From Castor canadensis (Eukaryota > Chordata > Mammalia > Rodentia > Castoridae): a stretch of 64,000 nucleotides of DNA. Below the pieces are notes generated by a model that was not told the DNA's origin, ran no database searches, and saw only the letters and a program-made list of their open reading frames with translations. The stretch's first letter is position 1; each line of letters starts with the position of its first letter. The stretch lies in contig NC_133401.1 in NCBI RefSeq assembly GCF_047511655.1, positions 17,172,501 to 17,236,500 of the forward strand, in the 5' to 3' direction. Shown piece by piece: positions 58,588 through 64,000 of this stretch. The position numbers and the translations under genes are program-made.

Positions 58588-59066
58588 CAAATCTTTTTTC
58601 CTTCTTTCCTTCCTTCCTCCCTTCCCTCCTTCCTCCCTTCCTCCCTCCCTCTTTCCTCCCTTCCTTCCTTCCTCTTCTTCCTTCCTTCCTCCTCCCTTCT
58701 TTCTTTCCCTCCTCTCCTTCCTCTGTTCCTCCCTCCCTCCCTTCCTTCCTTCCTCCCTCCCTTCCTTCCTTCCTTCCTCCCTTCCCTCCTTCCTCCCTCC
58801 CTCCCTTCCTTCTTTCCTTCCTCCCTTTTTTCCTTCCTCTTTCCCTTCCTCTTTTTCTTTCTTTTGTTCTTTCTTCCCATTTCTTTCCTTCTTTCTGTTT
58901 CTCTTCCTTCCCTCCTTTCACCTCTCCTTCCTTCCTTCCTTCCTCCTCTCCTTCCTTCCTTCTCTCCATCCTTCTTTCTTTTCCTTCCTTTCTTTCTCTT
59001 TTCTTCCTTCCTTCCTTTCTTTTCTTCCTTCTCTTTTCTTCCTTCCTTTCATTCCTTCTTTTTTCA
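58588..59066. repeat. 480-bp polypyrimidine tract (TTCC/TCCC/TTTC)n
   Basis: Almost pure C/T on the plus strand in TTCCTTCC/TCCCTCCC/CTTTCTTT variants. Strand asymmetry of this length can adopt triplex (H-DNA) form. The 246-codon open frame through it is a composition artefact. Confidence 0.95.
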
Positions 59067-59219
59067 ATTACTGTGTTCAGTTCTCTTTATCACAAACATT
59101 TCACATGCAACTATTTCAAAGTGTTGGTTTATCAACCTTTCAGTTAACAAATAAACATGTTAATGTAAAAAACACCCAATTTCTGACACATAATAAGCCC
59201 TTAAACATTTGTAAGTGAA

Positions 59220-59533
59220 CAGTCAGTTCTCCAGGATCCATGGGGTTCCACACCCAAGGATTCATTCAACCCCCTCCAGATGGAAAATATTTTTAATATA
59301 CTAAGCATTTACAGACTATATTTCTTGTCATTATTGTCTAAGCACCACAGTGGGACACCTGTTTGTGCTAGGTACTACAGGTCGTCAGCAATAAGTTACA
59401 GTATCTGAAACAATGTGTGTAGGTATGATATACTGATGTTAGTTTTTATATTGACTTAAAATTGTACATCCATGGATTTTGGTGTCCATAGGGGCCCTGG
59501 AACCAAGTCTTTGCAGATACAAGGGATGAATGT
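59220..59533 (+). mobile_element. MER2-class (Tigger-derived) DNA transposon
   Basis: Begins CAGTCAGTTCTCCAGGATCC with 'CACCCAAGGATTCATTCAAC'; ends 'GGGCCCTGGAACCAAGTCTT' and 'TGCAGATACAAGGGATGAAT'. Both ends fit MER2-type terminal sequences. About 314 bp, no transposase, old. Confidence 0.75.
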
Positions 59534-60284
59534 ACATCAATTTGGGGGAAAATAGCACACTACTCTGTTGAATCTTCTAATCCATGAAGATGGTACATCT
59601 CTCATTTCTGTTAGGTCTCCCTTGATTTATTTTATCAGAATGTTTTCAGGCTGTGAGTCCTGTACATGTTCTGTGGTTTTATATCTAAGTATTGCATTTT
59701 AAGTGACTAGTATTTGATATTGTAATTTTGAACACAAGTATTTGTTGCTAGCATATAGAAATAAAATTGATTTTATATGTTCATTTAGCTTTCAACCTTA
59801 GTGCACTTGCTTGTTGTAGGAGTTCTTTTGTTTGTTTGTTTCTGTTTTGCTTTGTTTCGGCTTTCTTTTTTTGACAGATTTTTAAGGATTGCCTATGTAG
59901 ACAATTACGTCTTTGTAAATAGGAACAGTTGCATTGCTTCCTTCCCAGTCTTATGCTTTTAGTCATATGGTTTGACTCTGGTTAATTCTCAAGGACTTCT
60001 AGCCTGTTTTCCAAGGAGGCTGCACCATGTGACATCTTACCAGAGATGGGTGGAGCTCTTGCTTCTTGTCATACTTGTTATGTGGGTGGGATTTGCCCCG
60101 TGGCTGGGATTTGAGCTTCCCTGGTGACTGATGATGACGAGAGCATCTTTGGATTGCTGATTGGTCATTTATAGGTCTTTCTTGAGAAATGTCTCTTCAG
60201 GTCCTTTGCCCATTTTTTAATTGGGTTGTTTTGTAATTGTATTACATGGGGTTCTTTTTTATATATATGATTTATAAGTATTCT

Positions 60285-60525
60285 ATCACTGAGCTACACC
60301 CTCAGCAATTTGTTTTTGTGGGACTGGGGTTTGAATTCAGGGCTTCATGCTTCCAGAGCAGGCATTCTACCGCCTGAGCCACACCTCCAGTCCATTTTTG
60401 CTCTGGTTATTTTGGATATGAGGTCTGAAGAACTATTTACTGGGGCTGGCCTCAAACCTCAATTCCCAATCTCAGCCTCCCAAATAGCTAGGATTACAGA
60501 TGTGAGCCACTATGCCCAGCATATA
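60285..60525 (-). repeat. Dimeric B1/ID SINE, minus strand
   Basis: 'GGACTGGGGTTTGAATTCAG' (ID part) followed by 'CTCAGCCTCCCAAATAGCTA' and 'GATTACAGATGTGAGCCACT' (B1 part), both antisense. It interrupts the L1. Confidence 0.85.
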
Positions 60526-60654
60526 ATTTCAGTTCTTACGTGTAAGGCTTTGATCCATTTTGACTTATTTGTTTATGGTGTGAGGTAAAAGTCCAACTTC
60601 ATTTTTTGTGGCTATGCAGTTGACCCATGGCTATTTGTTTAAAAGACTATTTTG

Positions 60655-60886
60655 GGGTTGGGTTTGGTGGCATAAGCCTGTAATCCCAGCACTCAGGAGG
60701 CTAAGGATCATGAAATTTGAGATGAGACTGGGCTACACAGTGAGATCAGATTGTGTCAGAAGAAGGAGGAGGAGGAGGAGGAGGAAGAGAGAAGAAGAAG
60801 GAGGAGGAGGAGGAGGAGGAGGAGGAAGAGAGAAGAAGAAGGAGGAGGAGGAGGAGGAGGAGGAAAGGGAGGGAGGGAGAAATTAT
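60655..60886 (+). repeat. B1 SINE with expanded (GGA/GAA)n tail
   Basis: B1 'TGGTGGCATAAGCCTGTAAT' to 'GGGCTACACAGTGAGATCAG', then a purine tract 60759-60886 built of GGA and AGA triplets. The Glu/Gly/Arg-rich open frames here are artefacts. Confidence 0.9.
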
Positions 60887-61109
60887 TCTGCCCACATTGG
60901 ATAGTTTCGGCACAGTTGTTGGAAATCAATGCACCCTAGACATGTGGTTTTATTTCTAGACTCTCAAACCTATTGCACTGATCTATGGAGTCTGTCCCCG
61001 TGCCAGTACTGCCCTGTCTGTGGTGCTCCTGCCTGAGCTGAACCTTCTGAAGCAATCATGAGCCAGCATTGCACACGCCCAGCTGAGGAATAGTGTACAA
61101 ATAATCAGC

Positions 61110-61318
61110 TATTAAGCTGGGTACCAGTGGTCACACCTGTAATCCCAGCTGCTCAGGAGGCAGGGATCAGGAGGATTGTGGTTCAAAGCCAGCCTTGCCA
61201 AGTAGTTCATGAGACCTTATCTCGAAAAAAAACATCACAAAAAAGGGCTGGTGGAGTGGCTCAAGGTGTAGACCCTGAGTTCAAACTCCAGTACCACAAA
61301 TAATAATAATAATAGACC
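61110..61318 (+). repeat. Dimeric B1/ID SINE
   Basis: 'GCTGGGTACCAGTGGTCACA' left half; 'GGGCTGGTGGAGTGGCTCAA' then 'GGTGTAGACCCTGAGTTCAA' (shortened ID half) and an AATAAT tail. Confidence 0.9.
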
Positions 61319-61319
61319 A

Positions 61320-61745
61320 GCTGGTAATCTCCAAATGTGTGAAGACCATGAAAGCTGAAGTCTATTTAGACAACTCATCATCACTTGTGCTTCCGATTTG
61401 AGCCCTGGTATTGGGGTGGATGCTATCAGGCAAATCAGTGAGACCAGTTGGAGGGAACCTGAGAATAAGATGGTGATGTGTCCTGCTAGTTTCCCGAGCT
61501 TGGGTTTGGTTATCTTAGGATAAGATAAGAATGCTGTTTATAAGAACAACACGATGATGTATTCACAGGTGAGGGGACGTGGCACTGTGTTACCATGTAC
61601 TCAAACGATTCAGAAACAAAATGAGATAATAAAAATTGCCTCATAAAAGAGCCGTGGAGATTAAACTACATGGTGCGACATGTTTATAACAGTTTTTGGC
61701 ATAGAACCTTTCGATGAATCAGACGTGCTGAAGTGGAACATCAAG
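61320..61745. other. Intergenic, no gene recognised
   Basis: No exon or named repeat is seen. Confidence 0.4.
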
Positions 61746-61747
61746 CC

Positions 61748-61867
61748 AGTTATAGTGGTGCATCCCTGTAATGCCAGTACTCAGGAAGCTGAGGCGGTAG
61801 AATTGTGAGTTCAAGGACAGCCTGAGCTACATAGTGAGAGTATCTCAAAAAATTGTAAAAATAAAGC
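61748..61867 (+). repeat. B1 SINE monomer
   Basis: 'AGTTATAGTGGTGCATCCCT' to 'GCCTGAGCTACATAGTGAGA' and an A-rich end; no ID half. Confidence 0.85.
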
Positions 61868-61924
61868 CCCTGAAAATATATAACACCTGTGACCTTTAAC
61901 TCTATGTCACTATTTCCTCACAAT

Positions 61925-61948
61925 CACACACACACACACACACACACT
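61925..61948 (+). repeat. (CA)n microsatellite
   Basis: Short pure CA run. Confidence 0.9.
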
Positions 61949-61995
61949 TTTCAGGTCTGTACCGCTGTGTATGTAGTTAGTCATCCATATTGCTA

Positions 61996-62010
61996 CCACC
62001 AGAGGGCACT
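61996..62010 (+). promoter_or_regulatory. CTCF-like core motif, plus orientation
   Basis: CCACCAGAGGGCACT fits the CTCF core CCASYAGRKGGCRSY at all 15 positions. Not inside the neighbouring SINEs. Binding is inferred. Confidence 0.6.
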
Positions 62011-62037
62011 CAGGTTCAATTAAGGTTTGACAGCTTT

Positions 62038-62268
62038 TCGTTTGGTTTGGTTTGATTTGGTTTGGTGGCACTGGGGTTTGAACTCAGGGCTTCACCCTTG
62101 CAAAGCAGGTGCTCTACTACTTGAGCCACACCTCCAGTCCACTTTGCTTTGGTTATTTTGAAGATGGAGTCTAGTGAGCTTTCTGCCCAGGCTGGCCTCG
62201 AACCTCGACCCTCCCAATCTCAGCCTCCTAAGTAGCTAGGGTTACAGCCATAAGCACCCTGTTGGGTC
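62038..62268 (-). repeat. Dimeric B1/ID SINE, minus strand
   Basis: 'GCACTGGGGTTTGAACTCAG' (ID) then 'TCAGCCTCCTAAGTAGCTAG' (B1), antisense, with TTTGG-rich tail at the left. Confidence 0.9.
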
Positions 62269-62394
62269 TGACAGCTTTCGAGTCTGGATCATCAGTTCTC
62301 AAATGATTAGGCTGGGAGCTCCTTGGCACTCTTACAAAGTATGGAGAGCTCCCAAAGAGCTTTTGTGGGTTAGATAAAATGTGATTTGGGGAGG

Positions 62395-62572
62395 AGGGGA
62401 AGGTACTGAGGTTTGAACTCAGGGCCTAACACTTGAGCCACTCCACCAGCCCTTTTTTGTGGTAGTATTTTTCAAGATAGGATCTCCTGGGCTGACTTCA
62501 AACCAAGATCCTCCTGATCTCTGCCTCCTGAGTAGCTAGGATTACAGGCGTGAGCCACTGGTGCCCGAGGTT
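62395..62572 (-). repeat. Dimeric B1/ID SINE, minus strand
   Basis: 'GGTACTGAGGTTTGAACTCA' and 'GGGCCTAACACTTGAGCCAC' (shortened ID half), then 'CTGCCTCCTGAGTAGCTAGG' (B1). Confidence 0.88.
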
Positions 62573-62693
62573 GGTTGATTTTTTTGAGACTGGGTCTGGC
62601 TATGTAGCCCAGGCTTGCCTTGAACTCATGATCCTCCTACCTCTGCCTCTCGAGTGTTGGCTTACAGGTGTGCACCACCACACCTGGCTTGAC
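62573..62693 (-). repeat. B1 SINE monomer, minus strand
   Basis: 'TGGCTATGTAGCCCAGGCTT' to 'GCTTACAGGTGTGCACCACC', directly abutting the previous SINE. Confidence 0.88.
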
Positions 62694-62760
62694 TTCATTG
62701 ACTGCATTGACCACCTAAATTCCAGCTCCTTGGCCAGGCACTTTTCCTGTGGTTTAAGAG

Positions 62761-63002
62761 TTTTTTCTTTCTTTCTTTCTTTCTTTCTTTGTTTTTTTTT
62801 TTGTGTGTGTGTGTGTGGTACTAAGGTTTGAACTCAGGGCCTACACCTTGAGCCACTCCACCAGCCCTTTTTGTGTTAGGTATTTTTGAGATAAGGTCTC
62901 ACAAACTATTTGCCTGGGCTAGCTCCAAACCCAGATCCTCCTGATCTCTGCCTCCTCTGTAGCTAGGATTACAGGCATGAGCCACCGCACCCATGCCCAG
63001 TT
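62761..63002 (-). repeat. Dimeric B1/ID SINE with TTTC and GT tail, minus strand
   Basis: A (TTTC)n and (GT)n run (62764-62817) is the expanded tail; then 'TTTGAACTCAGGGCCTACAC' (ID) and 'TAGCTAGGATTACAGGCATG' (B1). Confidence 0.9.
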
Positions 63003-63244
63003 ATTTGAAGGAGAAAAGACCACCCTCATCTAGAGGTCTTTTCCATGGTGTAAATACTGCTACCGTGACCCTTGCAAACTATCAATAGTTTAACAAGTAG
63101 CTCCCATGATTCTGAAAATGCAACAACCAGCTCTTCAGGGCCCTTAGAGACTGGCATCAGCACATCAGTGCTACCTGACATTTGCCTTATAGAAATTTCA
63201 ACTGAGACTTTTAAAGACGATTTAATCCCTTAAAAATAACAATA

Positions 63245-63344
63245 GGCCTGGAGGTGTGCCTCAAGTGGTAGAGTGCCTGCTTTGCGAGCACAAAGCCCTG
63301 AGTTCAATCTCCAGTCCCACCAAAATAATAATAATAATAATGAT
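63245..63344 (+). repeat. ID-type SINE monomer
   Basis: 'GGCCTGGAGGTGTGCCTCAA' and 'GTGGTAGAGTGCCTGCTTTG', then 'GAGTTCAATCTCCAGTCCCA' and an AAT-rich tail. tRNA-like boxes A and B are present, but it is a SINE. Confidence 0.85.
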
Positions 63345-63684
63345 AAATGCATCACATGTTAATATCAGAGCAATTATGCCTCCACATATCATGTAACCTC
63401 TGGAAAGGAGAACAAGGCAAACAACATTACAGTCATGTTTGGAAGATGGTTTAGACTTTGTGGATCAAAGGTCAGAACTTCTGAAAGTGCCTCTGCAGAA
63501 CACACTTTGGGCATCGCTGGCTCAGATCTTCGGTTCTCACCTCTGTCCAAAACAGTACTCCCCCTTTATTTAATAATGAGTTTTGTGTCATTCGTTCAAT
63601 TACCACAATCTCTAACTCACACAGAGTACAACTCACCTTCATAGTACAAGTATCTCTAACACAAATTCCTCCAGCTACACCACA

Positions 63685-63774
63685 GGGGTGTAGCCCAGTG
63701 GTAAAGTGCTTGCCTAGCATGTGCAAAGCCCTGGATTCCATCCTCAGTCCCTCAAAAAAGAAAAAAAAAAAAGT
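63685..63774 (+). repeat. ID-type SINE monomer (a second subfamily)
   Basis: 'GGGGTGTAGCCCAGTGGTAA' then 'AGTGCTTGCCTAGCATGTGC' and an A tail. Closer to the general rodent ID consensus than the ID halves of the dimers. Confidence 0.85.
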
Positions 63775-64000
63775 CACTGTAATACATTACCTGTGATAGA
63801 GAAAAGAAAGAAGTCTACAGGCCCTCACCAGATTGGCAATGAGGTGTTCAGATTTTGGAAAGGGTTCTCCATGTGTGGCAGATATAATGTAGCCCCCAGC
63901 GTGATTCCAGGTGGCTCCTGAGACCGAACACATCAACACTCAGGCAGTGAAGTGACCACACCAGAGCGAGACAAATGCTGTCACCAAAGTAGCCTGGCAT

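Larger units (their letters stand above)
59570..61060 (-). mobile_element. Old LINE-1 remnant, minus strand, split by two SINEs
   Basis: Antisense L1 text: 'TTTATAGGTCTTTCTTGAGA', 'TCCTTTGCCCATTTTTTAAT', 'TTGATCCATTTTGACTTATT' and 'CACTGATCTATGGAGTCTGT'. It is interrupted by a composite SINE at 60285-60525 and a B1 with a GGA tail at 60655-60886. Many stops. Confidence 0.8.

Noticed and set aside
58478-59218. A 246-codon open frame rich in Ser, Pro, Leu and Phe, the longest in the window
   Set aside because: It runs through the polypyrimidine tract; composition alone keeps it open on this strand and its reverse.
60608-60959. Glu/Gly/Arg-rich open frames
   Set aside because: Triplet GGA/AGA tail of a B1 SINE.
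63245-63344. tRNA-like boxes A and B in this and other ID copies
   Set aside because: Poly-A-type tails, many copies and mismatched stems show them to be SINEs and not tRNA genes.
1-64000. CRISPR arrays, operons, phage or plasmid features
   Set aside because: Introns, SINEs and L1s show mammalian nuclear DNA; no regularly spaced direct repeats of the CRISPR type are present.

Overview
The window looks like ordinary nuclear DNA from a rodent. It is gene-poor, full of LINE-1 fragments and simple repeats, and carries more than twenty copies of a dimeric B1/ID-type SINE. The recurrent 3' half of that SINE ('GGCTGGTGGAGTGGCTCAAG' followed by 'TGGTAGAGCACCTGCCTAGC') is of the kind I associate with beaver (Castor) and related rodents. 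The species call is inference from memory of that repeat.

Two host genes can be built exon by exon. (1) On the + strand, 21993-27661, is an MHC class I-like gene of the MIC/MILL family: signal peptide, alpha1, alpha2, alpha3 and a short hydrophobic tail that ends directly at a stop, as expected of a GPI-anchored MILL protein. Every intron is phase 1. An interferon-response-like element (21926-21943) lies 50 bases before the start codon and a CpG-rich island covers exon 1. The alpha2 exon carries an in-frame TGA where class I proteins usually have a tryptophan, and its splice sites are poor, so the gene is either a pseudogene or expressed without alpha2. (2) On the - strand, 40103-38707, is an intact four-exon IGFL (insulin growth factor-like) gene of 117 codons with all eleven family cysteines, a TATA-like box and a polyadenylation signal. 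MILL and IGFL genes are neighbours in the mouse, close to the leukocyte receptor complex, so each call supports the other.

Layout: 1-21.9 kb holds no recognisable gene (L1 pieces at 2.55-3.06, 6.48-6.77, 7.11-7.57 and 10.85-13.09 kb, microsatellites, SINEs). 21.9-27.7 kb is the MILL gene. 27.7-38.2 kb is intergenic, with SINEs, a MER2 DNA transposon, LTR fossils, a CTCF-like site and a promoter-like patch (35.94-36.05 kb) with no visible gene. 38.2-40.2 kb is IGFL. 40.5-57 kb is an old, locally duplicated intergenic region (three copies of one block, two of another, and one inverted pair with 18.4 kb). 57-64 kb is repeat-dominated: a long polypyrimidine tract, a MER2-class element, an L1 fragment and a dense SINE cluster.

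The two genes do not form a pathway in any sense visible here. One is an immune-type cell-surface molecule and the other a secreted cysteine-rich ligand; what links them is conserved chromosomal position. Identities quoted are by eye, with no alignment run.
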